DNA of 64,000 nucleotides, from the NCBI RefSeq assembly GCF_001411495.1, contig NZ_CP012982.1, positions 2,108,001-2,172,000 on the forward strand. The letters run 5' to 3'. The translations under genes were made by a program, and so were the position numbers. Every line of letters starts with the position of its first letter. Within the stretch, counting starts at the first letter, position 1. Below, in pieces: positions 51,787-60,737 of this stretch. The stretch is from Burkholderia cepacia ATCC 25416. GTDB taxonomy: Bacteria > Pseudomonadota > Gammaproteobacteria > Burkholderiales > Burkholderiaceae. The notes beneath the pieces are model-generated. The model was not told where the DNA came from. It made no database searches and was given only the letters and a program-made list of their open reading frames with translations.

Positions 51787-53265
51787 TCAGGCCGTGCGTC
51801 GTGCCGACAGGCGATTCCACAGCATGCCGGCCCGGTTGCCGCTTCCGCAGTATGCGAGCACCGGTTTCGGCAGCGTATCGACCAGCGCGCCGAATGCGTC
51901 GATGTCCGCCTCGCCGATGCGGTCGCGCTCGACCGGCAGGTAGCGCGCGTCGAGGCCCAGTTCGCGAGCCGCCGCGGCGATCTCGTCGAATGCCGGCTGG
52001 TCGACGCCTTCGCCGTCGGGACGGTTGCAGATCACCGAGCGGAAGCCGGCGTTGCGGATCGCCTTCAGGTCGGCCGGCGTGATCTGCCGCGAAGCGGAAA
52101 ACCCGTTCGCGGCCGTCGCACGACACTGCTCGATCGCGCGGCGGAAACAGGCGATCGCGAAATCGACGTCCTGCTCCGTCGTAAAACGGCCGAAGCTCAC
52201 GCGCACGGTGCGGCCCGCCGTCTCCGCGTCGAGGCCGATCGCGGTCAGCACGTGCGACGGTGCGCCGCTGGCCGAGTTGCACGCGGAGGTCGACGACACG
52301 GCGAGCGCTTCGTCGAGCATGAACGGGAAGAAGCCGGGCGCATTCACCGTCAGGCTCAGCGTGTGCGGGATGCGGCGTGCCGTGGCCGCGTTCTGCGTGA
52401 CGTCGCCGAGCGCGGCCAGCGCGTTCGTCAGGCGCGCGCCGAGCGCCGCGATCCGCGCGGCTTCGCCGTCGAGCTTTTCCGCGGCCAGTTCACATGCAAC
52501 GCCCATGCCTACGATCTGATGCGTCGCGAGCGTCCCTGAGCGCAGGCCGCGCTCGTGGCCGCCGCCGTGGATTTGCGGGGCGATCCGGTTGGCGATGTCG
52601 CAGCGCACGAACAGCGCGCCGATACCCTTCGGGCCGTACACCTTGTGCGCGGACATCGACAGCATGTCGATGCCGAGCGTGCGCACGTCGATCGGCGTCT
52701 TGCCGAGCGCCTGTGCGGCGTCGACGTGGAGCAGCGCGCCGGCGGCGTGCACGATGCGGGAGATGGCGGCGATATCGGTCAGCGTGCCGAGCTCGTTGTT
52801 CACCAGCATCAGCGACACGAGGCCCGTATCGGGGCCGATGGCGGCAGCGACCGCGTCGGCGGTGATCTCGCCGTCGCGCGTGGGCGCGACGAACGTGACC
52901 GACATGCCGTGCTTCGACAGGTTCGCCATCGTGTCGAGGATGGCCTTGTGCTCGATGCGGCTCGTGATCAGGTGGCGCTTGTCGGTCGCGTTTTCCGCGT
53001 AACCCTTCAGCGCGAGGTTGTTCGATTCGGTGGCGCCCGACGTCCAGACGATCTCGTCGGCATCCGCGCCGATCAACGCGGCGACTTGCGCGCGGGCCTG
53101 CTCGACCTTGTCTTTCGCCAGCCGGCCGGCGGCGTGCGAGCTCGATGCGGGATTGCCGAAGATGCCGTCGAAGCCGAGGCAGGCCGTCATCGCTTCGATC
53201 ACGCGGGGATCGGCGGGCGTCGTGGCTGCGTAGTCGAGGTAGTGCAGCGTGGTGGGTTCGCTCAT
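51787..53265 (-). CDS. Cysteine desulfurase fused to a TIGR01244/DUF442 sulfurtransferase-like domain
   Basis: A 492-residue two-domain protein. Residues 1-385 form an IscS/NifS-like class-V aminotransferase domain: PLP lysine Lys208 in MLSMSAHKVYGPKG, and persulfide cysteine Cys329 in AVSSTSACNSASGAPSHVL. Residues about 388-492 are a DUF442 domain (FSASRQITPADLKAIRNAGF) with the cradle loop AYCGSGNRAGML, catalytic Cys473. The fusion could pass sulfane sulfur from one cysteine to the other. Start ATG 53265 follows AAGAGACGG. It has no isc or suf neighbours, so it is not the housekeeping desulfurase. Confidence 0.87.
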   Translation of the reverse strand: MSEPTTLHYLDYAATTPADPRVIEAMTACLGFDGIFGNPASSSHAAGRLAKDKVEQARAQVAALIGADADEIVWTSGATESNNLALKGYAENATDKRHLITSRIEHKAILDTMANLSKHGMSVTFVAPTRDGEITADAVAAAIGPDTGLVSLMLVNNELGTLTDIAAISRIVHAAGALLHVDAAQALGKTPIDVRTLGIDMLSMSAHKVYGPKGIGALFVRCDIANRIAPQIHGGGHERGLRSGTLATHQIVGMGVACELAAEKLDGEAARIAALGARLTNALAALGDVTQNAATARRIPHTLSLTVNAPGFFPFMLDEALAVSSTSACNSASGAPSHVLTAIGLDAETAGRTVRVSFGRFTTEQDVDFAIACFRRAIEQCRATAANGFSASRQITPADLKAIRNAGFRSVICNRPDGEGVDQPAFDEIAAAARELGLDARYLPVERDRIGEADIDAFGALVDTLPKPVLAYCGSGNRAGMLWNRLSARRTA

Positions 53266-53521
53266 GTCCGTCTCTTGCTCTGTTCTTTCAGAATGGGAGA
53301 AATGATACGGGGGACAGAAGGGAAAAAGGATCCAAAATGGGTCGGTGTTTGGGGCTAACGTGGAATGTGGTTTTGTTTTTGTGGCGATTGGGGGAATTTG
53401 TTTCTTGATCAATGGCGCCGCGCGAGATGGCCCCGTCTCTGGGTTGCGGGGGAAACGATGTCCCGCGACGTCTGCGAAACGTGGAAGGGGGCGCGGCGTT
53501 TCCCCCGGCTCGACCGGGTGG

Positions 53522-53845
53522 TCACAGCGGATCGAGTGGCGTGGCCCGTCGGTGAGTGTCGCGCACCCATGCATGCAAGGCGCTTTCGTACCTGGCAGGG
53601 ATCGTGATCGTCAGTGTGGTCAGGCGCGTGTCGTTGCCCGGCAATGCCAGATATCGCTGCCACGCTCTCCGGACCAGCTGCGACATGGCGGAATTGGTGA
53701 TGCCGAGTTCGGCGGCGAGCTTGCGCTGCGACCGGCCCCTGACGAAGATTTCAAACAAGGCCCACCGGTTCACCGGCTTGATCCGGGTATCGTGCAGCCT
53801 CAACAACTGAAACTGTTCGGCTGTCATGCGTCGAATCTGTGCCAT
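53522..53845 (-). CDS. KorA/TrfB-like small DNA-binding protein
   Basis: A 107-residue protein whose first 65 residues resemble the TrfB/KorA helix-turn-helix of plasmid regulators: MTAEQFQLLRLHDTRIKPVN, then RSQRKLAAELGITNSAMSQL and VRRAWQRYLA. The C-terminal 35 residues are unassigned. Its ATG directly abuts the stop of the PAAR gene, so the two are co-translated. A plasmid-style repressor inside a type VI cargo module is unusual and may autoregulate it. Confidence 0.7.
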   Translation of the reverse strand: MAQIRRMTAEQFQLLRLHDTRIKPVNRWALFEIFVRGRSQRKLAAELGITNSAMSQLVRRAWQRYLALPGNDTRLTTLTITIPARYESALHAWVRDTHRRATPLDPL

Positions 53846-54112
53846 TCAGATGCGCCCGGAAGTTTGCAGGGTAGAAATCAATGCCGCGCCGCAGGACGTC
53901 TTGTGATTGTGGAATGCGGCGGGGCGGCCTTCGACATCGAATGCCATGTCTCCTTCCGCAATCACGCAGGCGCCGTGAAGCGGGCACGAACATGCATCGC
54001 CGACGCGGGCGACCGCGCGTCCCATCACCTTGCTCGTCGCCGCCCCGGATTCGACCCGGCCGCCGTGAGTGTGCAGGTCGCCTACTCGAATGATTCCTCG
54101 CATATAACCCAT
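53846..54112 (-). CDS. PAAR-domain spike-tip protein of type VI secretion
   Basis: An 88-residue single-domain PAAR protein that would sharpen the VgrG spike. It has the expected pattern of metal ligands: VGDLHTHGGRV, GDACSCPLHGACVI and FHNHKTSCGAAL (His/His/Cys zinc site). No extension or toxin domain is attached. ATG 54112 or 54103 may be the start. It lies 61 bases downstream of tla3 and abuts the KorA-like gene. Confidence 0.87.
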   Translation of the reverse strand: MGYMRGIIRVGDLHTHGGRVESGAATSKVMGRAVARVGDACSCPLHGACVIAEGDMAFDVEGRPAAFHNHKTSCGAALISTLQTSGRI

Positions 54113-54173
54113 TCCCAGTGTGATTTGGTGTGGCGGGCGCGTTCGTGCTCAACGCGCCGCGCGTCGGCATGCA

Positions 54174-55655
54174 TCACCATGAATAGCCCTGCATCCCGTA
54201 GTTGGTGTCGTGACGGCGCCCCCACCACGGCAGGTAAGCGTTGTTCCCGCCACGCGCACGGAACCAGTCCTCGTTCGGATCGATCGGCGTGAGATTGGCC
54301 GGCGGAATGACCACGACGGCCGCGGGGTGTTTCGGGTCGGTCGTGCCTGCGACGAGCGCGTTGCCGCCGTAGTGATTGATCCGGCCGATCGCCAGCGCAA
54401 CGTCGGTCAAGGCGCTGCCGGTTCCCATGTCGCCGAGCAAGGCCACGGTGTTGAACGCCTGATTCTTGTGATCGTATTCGGGCAGGATTTCGGTGAGTGT
54501 CTGCGATAGGCCGACAAGTCGCGCCGATGCGGCGTCGCTACCTGCGCCGGCGTCGTGAACGATGTACTTGATATCCGGAACGGCAATCCCGGCGTTGCGT
54601 GCTGCCTGATCGATGGTTGCCTTCCACGCTTGCACCGTTCGTGTCGTGCCGGCCTTCTGCGAAAACTCGGCGGTGTTGCCGGTCGCTGCCTTGCCGATCC
54701 ACGCGAGTGGTTCGCGCTCGGTGTTGAAGGTTGGACCGGCGAGGAACAGCACGACGAGGTTTTCGTTGATCTGGGCGTCGGTGGGTGGGAAATTAGGCGC
54801 GTCCCAATTCATTACCCACACGCTCTTGTCGGGGTTCGCTTGCAGATAGTCCAGCGCGTTGTTCAGTGATGTGAAGCCGGCGTTTGCACCGCCTTGCGTG
54901 ATCTGCACGTCAGGGGGCGTGTCGCGGCTCCACAGAGTTTTGGGGGAAGGCGGGCCGATTTCATAGAATGTCATCATTCGATCGACCAGGCGCGACCGAG
55001 CGAACGTTGCGTCGAGACGAGTAGGAATGGCAATTTCAACGCGTATGCCGGCGAGTTCGCGCCAGTCCTTCTGATTCTTGGGGCCCACTGTGTAGAAGTA
55101 CTTTGAATTCATCCCATAGCGCGTTCGAAGCAGCAGTATGGATTTATCAATGTACTTGGCATAGAAGCCTTTGAACGTCTCTTCCCCTTCGTTGCCGTAG
55201 ACCAGTGCGCCAATTGACCGAAGCGAAGAGAATTTTTCAGGCTTGGTCCGCACCATATCGTCGTTCTTGTTGGGCGTAACAAGCCCTTGCGCCCACAACA
55301 GTTGCCACTCTGTCGGATAGTCCATCCGTTGCAATGGATTCAACCAAATCATGCCGACGACTTGCGCAACGGGGTTCCTGGCCGGATCGTCTGTACGGGC
55401 GGCTTCCAGAGTGGGGGGAATGGGGTGCGTCTCGGCTTGGGCCGGCCGTGCCATGGCCGTGGTGAATAGAAACATCATGAGCGCCAGCAAGCCGGGCACA
55501 GCTACGAATCGTTTCATCCAATCTCCCATTTTCAAGTGTGCCGGGTCCGGTTGTTCTACATGTGCCATTAGCGTGGCCATCAGCGGGATCGCGATTAACC
55601 AGACCATAAAGGCGATGGTGATGCGTCGGGATCGAGTGGCGATCAAAGCTTTCAT
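54174..55655 (-). CDS. tla3: Tla3-like adaptor of the type VI lipase effector (DUF2875)
   Basis: A 493-residue protein of the DUF2875/Tla3 type, in P. aeruginosa an adaptor that loads phospholipase Tle3 onto VgrG. Two hydrophobic N-terminal segments (ITIAFMVWLIAIPLMATLMA and VPGLLALMMFLFTTAMA), the second ending in a signal-peptidase-like ARPAQAE, place the body in the periplasm. Later segments KSVWVMNWDAPNFPPTDAQI and HPAAVVVIPPANLTPIDPNE fit the family. It is coupled to tle3 by an ATGA overlap. Assigned from memory of the family and from context. Confidence 0.75.
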   Translation of the reverse strand: MKALIATRSRRITIAFMVWLIAIPLMATLMAHVEQPDPAHLKMGDWMKRFVAVPGLLALMMFLFTTAMARPAQAETHPIPPTLEAARTDDPARNPVAQVVGMIWLNPLQRMDYPTEWQLLWAQGLVTPNKNDDMVRTKPEKFSSLRSIGALVYGNEGEETFKGFYAKYIDKSILLLRTRYGMNSKYFYTVGPKNQKDWRELAGIRVEIAIPTRLDATFARSRLVDRMMTFYEIGPPSPKTLWSRDTPPDVQITQGGANAGFTSLNNALDYLQANPDKSVWVMNWDAPNFPPTDAQINENLVVLFLAGPTFNTEREPLAWIGKAATGNTAEFSQKAGTTRTVQAWKATIDQAARNAGIAVPDIKYIVHDAGAGSDAASARLVGLSQTLTEILPEYDHKNQAFNTVALLGDMGTGSALTDVALAIGRINHYGGNALVAGTTDPKHPAAVVVIPPANLTPIDPNEDWFRARGGNNAYLPWWGRRHDTNYGMQGYSW

Positions 55656-57964
55656 AGCGGCCCTCCAACCTTCAGATAGAGCTGGCCCTCGCGCTCGTCT
55701 ACGATTTTGCCGGGCATATTGCCTTCGCAATCATTGGCATGCACCCACTCATGCATTGTCATTCGGTCGAGTTGCCCGGACTCAAAATAGTCGAAGTATT
55801 TTTTGTTCAGATTGTCGAGTGGAATACCATTCCCCATCCGCCAATCTGCCTCAATGCGCAGAGCTCTCATCTGTTTTGGCGTCAGGTAACACGGACCAAT
55901 CGCGACGTCATACGCAAGCGCTTTTTCCGCATGCTCCGGGTTGGTCATCGTCGTCGAGTGGTTCGTCGGGCTGTTCGTCGTACCGCGATCGAGCCAGTCC
56001 ACGATCTGCTTGTCTCGCCACTCTTTGTAGCCATCCGGTAGAGCGCTTTTGCCATCTTCACCGATGACGTGACCGTCGCTGTCGAGCCACTCCGTGTTCA
56101 ACGTGCGGCGCGCTTCCATCCGCATCAGGGCGCGGTCTTCGTAACGTTGCCCGGCTTCACTCGCGGCCGTACCGTGCGCGTCACCGTCCTTGTTCTTCGC
56201 CTTGTACTGGTCGTAAGGATCGTCGGCCCGTTTGGCCGCATCGATCTTGCCGGCATCGCGCCATGCGGATGGCGGATCGTTGTCTTCGTTGAAGGCGCTC
56301 GTTGCTTCGCCGTCCTCGGTCAGAATCGGCTTGTCGAACCTCAACGCCTGCGGCGGAAACGTCTCGTCCAGGGCCGGTGCGTCCGCCAATACCTCCCAGC
56401 CCTTCGGCGGATCGGCGTTCACGCGAAACATGTTCATTGCCGAACTGACCGTGGTCGCAAGGAACATGATCGGCGCCGAGAACAGCGTTGCCGCCATTCC
56501 CCACACCGACTCATTCCCCTTGAGCGCACCGATCAGATTGAATTTCGCCGGCGGCGAGGGCGGATACCAGAAGCCCCTCTTCGTGCCTTTCTTGCCGTAC
56601 CGCCAGTCGTCTTCCCAATAGCGATAGCGCTTCTGCACACCGACATCGAAGCCGGACGCAAACACGCGCTGTGTCAGGACGCCGTGTACGCCGATATCCG
56701 TCAGTTCGTGCCTGTCGATGCCGCGCCAGCCGATACCCTGCACGGTGATCGCCGAAATCACCTGATCGTGCGGACAGCAATACGCGGTGACGCGCCCATA
56801 TGTCGATCCGTTCAGGCCGTGGCGCGCACGGTCGGCCAGTGCGGTATACGACTTGTTGCTCGTCGGCGATACCCGGTTGTTCGCCATGTCGGCGTCGACC
56901 GTGTCTGGCGACGGTTCATGGGCAGCGCGATCGCCAATCATCGACAAGAAAGTGCGGAGCGTCTGAGTGCGCGCTGCGTAGGTCTGCCGGCCGCGCTTGC
57001 CCTCGGCATCCTTCGTCGCACGTTGCGACCAGGTATCCATGAACGTGTCGGATTTGTGCGGGCCTTCGCTGTTCGCCAGGCTGTACGGGGCATTCGCCAG
57101 CACGTAGGCATCCGCGACGCAGCGTCCCTTGCGGCCCCACGGATCTTCCACTTCCGGAAACGCGTCACCGAAGAACGCGCCCGTGAGGCCGACGATATTC
57201 CCCTGGCTGTGACACACGACGGTGATCGGCACGTCGGCGCGCATCTTCCGGATCGACTCGATCAGTTTGGCAAGCCGCAACGCGGCAAGCACGCCATAGG
57301 CACGCGGCGGCGCGCGATACAGCGGCCGGTTGGTCGGGTTGATGCCCTGCACGGTTATCCACCCCACGGCTCGGTCGTCGAGGCCGTCGTGCCAGAGATC
57401 GGGCAAGCTCGAACAGCCATTGGTGAACGGGCCGCCTCCCCAATAATCCTTCTCGTTGAGAAAGATCTTGTCGCCGTATTCCTTCAGTTCTTCCAGTGTC
57501 GCGCGGTAGCCCCACCGAAAATGGATGACGGGTGAGAACGACGGATCGGGGATGACGTAATTGTCCGGCAGCAAGTCCGGATTCAGAAACCCCTCCGGCG
57601 TCACGCTCTCGGTGTACTTCGCAGGCGTCAACTGCCCGGCGTCGACTCCGTGATACGTCATCTGGTCGTCCAGGCGTCCCAGCCGACGATTCAGGCCCTT
57701 GCACAATCCCTCTTCGGACGCCTTGTACCATTCGCCCTCGGAGTTGACGCCGTGGACGAAGATGACGACGCCGGGCAACGGCAGTTGCTTGACGCAGATG
57801 AGCCGCTTGTCGTTGTCGAACAGCATCGGCCCCTCGGCTCTGCCGACGACGACAGGGGGCAATTCGGAGTGCGATGCAGCGGTGGCGGGTGCGTCGGTCG
57901 TCGTGTCGGGCGCGTCGGCGCGCGCGCCCGCTACTGGCCGATGGTCGAGAATCGAATCGGTCAT
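55652..57964 (-). CDS. tle3: Tle3-family type VI phospholipase effector
   Basis: A 770-residue lipase effector. The alpha/beta-hydrolase part starts with the oxyanion strand GVVIFVHGVNSEGEWYK (residues 66-82). The nucleophile elbow is ITVVCHSQGNIVGL with Ser253. The usual first Gly of GxSxG is Cys251 here. Residues about 400-770 correspond to the DUF3274-containing region of Tle3. A Thr/Ala-rich N-terminus (TTTDAPATAASHSELPP) precedes the enzyme. It begins 4 bases after the vgrG stop; no immunity gene lies between. Confidence 0.85.
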   Translation of the reverse strand: MTDSILDHRPVAGARADAPDTTTDAPATAASHSELPPVVVGRAEGPMLFDNDKRLICVKQLPLPGVVIFVHGVNSEGEWYKASEEGLCKGLNRRLGRLDDQMTYHGVDAGQLTPAKYTESVTPEGFLNPDLLPDNYVIPDPSFSPVIHFRWGYRATLEELKEYGDKIFLNEKDYWGGGPFTNGCSSLPDLWHDGLDDRAVGWITVQGINPTNRPLYRAPPRAYGVLAALRLAKLIESIRKMRADVPITVVCHSQGNIVGLTGAFFGDAFPEVEDPWGRKGRCVADAYVLANAPYSLANSEGPHKSDTFMDTWSQRATKDAEGKRGRQTYAARTQTLRTFLSMIGDRAAHEPSPDTVDADMANNRVSPTSNKSYTALADRARHGLNGSTYGRVTAYCCPHDQVISAITVQGIGWRGIDRHELTDIGVHGVLTQRVFASGFDVGVQKRYRYWEDDWRYGKKGTKRGFWYPPSPPAKFNLIGALKGNESVWGMAATLFSAPIMFLATTVSSAMNMFRVNADPPKGWEVLADAPALDETFPPQALRFDKPILTEDGEATSAFNEDNDPPSAWRDAGKIDAAKRADDPYDQYKAKNKDGDAHGTAASEAGQRYEDRALMRMEARRTLNTEWLDSDGHVIGEDGKSALPDGYKEWRDKQIVDWLDRGTTNSPTNHSTTMTNPEHAEKALAYDVAIGPCYLTPKQMRALRIEADWRMGNGIPLDNLNKKYFDYFESGQLDRMTMHEWVHANDCEGNMPGKIVDEREGQLYLKVGGPL

Positions 57965-57968
57965 GGTC

Positions 57969-60737
57969 TTAGCCGTTCTTCTTGATGAACTGCACCGACA
58001 GCGTTTCGAACTGGTGGCCATGCACTGCGGGCAGCTCGCCGGCCGCGTCGGTGGTCAGGTTCGACAGCGCTTCGGATGCCCGCTGCATGTGCCCGTCGAA
58101 CCCCGCCACCGCATCGCCGTCGGTCGCGCGAACGAGTTTCGGCACACGGCCGAGCGGGGCGTGGTCGAACGTCGGCATGTCGGTGCTCATGCTGGCCGGG
58201 CCGCCCCACGCATGGCCGGCCGACTTCACGGTGAACGTGCCGGGGCACCCGAGTTCGATGTCGCCGCCGTTCAGCTTCAGGTACGCACCGCCCGACGTGA
58301 CGAACACGACCTGATCGTTCGCCATGCCGGCGAGCTTGCCGCCGGCCGCGGTCAACTGGATGTTCTTCGCGGAATCCACCTGCGTGTCGTCGTCCTGCGA
58401 CTGGATCGTCACCTTCCCGCGATTCGCGATGGCCGACACGCCGCCGCTGTGCGCGAACATCGCGACGCCATGGCCGCCATGCAGGTTGATGCGCTCACCG
58501 CTCGCGACCTGCACGTGCCGCTGGGCAATCTGGTCGATGTTCTCGCCCGCATACATGACATGCGTTCTGGGCGTGACGTGCAGCGATCCTGCCTGTGCGC
58601 CGAACGCCATCAAGGCGGACGTGTCGCCGGCGGAACCGGCATCCGCAAGGTCGGGCTTCCAGTGACGGAACGCATCGACGATCTTCTCCTGCCCGGCGGT
58701 ATCCGCGGCTCGTCCGCCGTGCTGGCCGGCATAGTCGCCGAGCGAGTTGAACAGCATCATGCACTGGTCGAGCAACTGAATCAGTTCGTCACGATCGAGC
58801 TGACCACCGGTCGCGCATGTGCGCGCATAGGTCGAGAACAGGATGCCCTGGGCCGCGCGCAAGGCCGCCGCGGCATCGGTGCGCAACTCCGCGCCTTCGC
58901 CCCGATCGGCACCGTGTCCATCCTTGCGGGGCTGCGTCAGATAACCCAGGTTCAACTGGGTATGCGCATGCTCGCTCGCCAACTGCGCGGATATCTGCGA
59001 CGGCGTATCGTCCAGGCGAAGCTGGTTGTACCGAGCGCCCTTGATTTCCTTCGTCTTGATCCCGGACACGTAACGGTTGCCGGGCAGCGCACCGGTATGC
59101 GTGAACGTCGCAGGCGGGTTCGCGCCGTTGCTCAGCACGCCGATGATGACCAGGCGGTCCGGATCGCCCGACAGGCAGCCCAGCAAGACTTCCATCCCGA
59201 CGCGGGGCAGAAAGAGCGTGCCGAAGTTTCCGCCCGCCAGACTCGCGCCGACGCGTATCGGTGCGCTGTCGCCGGCCGCCCCGTTCGTTCCGGCGCCTTG
59301 TGCGTGTTCGTGATCGGCGGGATCGAAGCCATGAATCCGTACGCGCACGCGGCCGGCCGCGTCGCAGAATACTTCCTCGCCCTGCGTGCCGACGATCGTG
59401 CCGGTCAGCAGGTGAGCCGGCGGGAGGTCGATTGTCGGATCGTAGGACGGCGTGAGCGGCACGCCGCGACGCACGCACGTGAAATGGTTCTCGTAGCGCG
59501 TATCTGCCTGTTCCGACGTTTCGGCCGGCGAGGGTGGGGCGGCTTGCGCGAGGTTCCGGCTGGCTGCGTACAGCGCGATCACGCGGCCGGCCAGGTCTTT
59601 GGGAAGATTGTTCCGGATGTCGTGCCGTACCGACGTCACGACGAACTGCCGCTGCTCGGCCGGCTTCATGTCGAGTTCGGGGTCGCCGGTCAGCGTGAAC
59701 CAGCAGCCGACCGGCATGTCGCGAACGTGGCCGATACCGTCGTAGCGCTCCGCCGCGAACTGGTGGGCGAGTATCCGGTCATGCGTGATGCGGTCGTGAT
59801 CGTTCCACGAGTCGCCGACGTGCGGAATGTCGATCGCGACATCGGTCAGCAGCCGGGCCAGGTCGTTGCCGGCGTCGCCCTGATCGATGCTCGTCGCGAT
59901 CGCGGAATCGTCCATGCGCGCCTTCTTGTAGTCCCACGACAGACGGCCGGCTTTGCCGGGGGACAGGCGCTGATGATGCGCAAACAACGTCACCGTATCG
60001 CGTTGCGCGGTTCCCGAATCGCGCGGATGAAGGCGCACGGTGCCGGCAGGCGATTCCGGCAATCGCAGCGGGTCGTCGCAGAACACGAGCGTGTGGATCG
60101 GCCGCTCGTCGGCCGTGCCGCGCGCATTGCCGACCGCCCACGCCTTTGCAAAGACGGTGATGCCTTCGCGTCGCAACAGCCGGCGCACGAAACGGGCGTC
60201 CGACTCGTTGACCTGCCGCGTCAGTTCGCGTGCCGGATAACGTTCGGCTCGCAATCCCGACAGGTCGAAATCGAACGCGCGCGCGAGTGCGGGGCTGCGT
60301 TGCCGCCATTCGTTCAGCAGCGTGCCGAGGATGTCGATGATGTTTCGCGACCGGAATACCCGGGAATTGATGCGGCGGTCCATCAACGACAGCGCATCGC
60401 AGATGCGCAGCTGATACACGGTCAACTCGCCGTCGGATTGACCGGCCTGCACGTCGTGCACGATCGCATTGATCGCCCGCACGTCGCCCCGGTCGGTCGT
60501 CAGCCGGACCGACACCGGCAGGCCGAGAAACAGCGTGGGCGCCAGATGGGCGTGGGTGGATATGCAGGTCAGTTGCCCGTCGATTCCCGACATCAATCCT
60601 TCGCGAATATCGGCGCGATGAAGCGCCAGCAGATGGCCGACCGCGTGTTGCGCCTGCCCGAAATGCAGGGCGACGGGCCGGTTGTTCCAGTCGACCAGAC
60701 CGGACGCAAAGTTTCGTAATGCTGTTGCTATCGACAT
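57969..60737 (-). CDS. vgrG: VgrG spike protein of type VI secretion
   Basis: A 922-residue VgrG. The N-terminal gp27/gp44-like part includes IREGLMSGIDGQLTCISTHA and NESDARFVRRLLRREGITVF. The gp5 OB-fold/beta region has FCDDPLRLPESP and VGASLAGGNFGTLFLPRVGM. A C-terminal DUF2345 domain spans about residues 640-900 (KNIQLTAAGGKLAGMANDQV). Start ATG 60737 gives MSIATALRNFASGLVDWNNR. It is the first gene of a vgrG-tle3-tla3-PAAR-korA-like set on the minus strand. No baseplate or sheath genes are present, so this is an orphan cargo island served by a core locus elsewhere. Confidence 0.9.
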   Translation of the reverse strand: MSIATALRNFASGLVDWNNRPVALHFGQAQHAVGHLLALHRADIREGLMSGIDGQLTCISTHAHLAPTLFLGLPVSVRLTTDRGDVRAINAIVHDVQAGQSDGELTVYQLRICDALSLMDRRINSRVFRSRNIIDILGTLLNEWRQRSPALARAFDFDLSGLRAERYPARELTRQVNESDARFVRRLLRREGITVFAKAWAVGNARGTADERPIHTLVFCDDPLRLPESPAGTVRLHPRDSGTAQRDTVTLFAHHQRLSPGKAGRLSWDYKKARMDDSAIATSIDQGDAGNDLARLLTDVAIDIPHVGDSWNDHDRITHDRILAHQFAAERYDGIGHVRDMPVGCWFTLTGDPELDMKPAEQRQFVVTSVRHDIRNNLPKDLAGRVIALYAASRNLAQAAPPSPAETSEQADTRYENHFTCVRRGVPLTPSYDPTIDLPPAHLLTGTIVGTQGEEVFCDAAGRVRVRIHGFDPADHEHAQGAGTNGAAGDSAPIRVGASLAGGNFGTLFLPRVGMEVLLGCLSGDPDRLVIIGVLSNGANPPATFTHTGALPGNRYVSGIKTKEIKGARYNQLRLDDTPSQISAQLASEHAHTQLNLGYLTQPRKDGHGADRGEGAELRTDAAAALRAAQGILFSTYARTCATGGQLDRDELIQLLDQCMMLFNSLGDYAGQHGGRAADTAGQEKIVDAFRHWKPDLADAGSAGDTSALMAFGAQAGSLHVTPRTHVMYAGENIDQIAQRHVQVASGERINLHGGHGVAMFAHSGGVSAIANRGKVTIQSQDDDTQVDSAKNIQLTAAGGKLAGMANDQVVFVTSGGAYLKLNGGDIELGCPGTFTVKSAGHAWGGPASMSTDMPTFDHAPLGRVPKLVRATDGDAVAGFDGHMQRASEALSNLTTDAAGELPAVHGHQFETLSVQFIKKNG

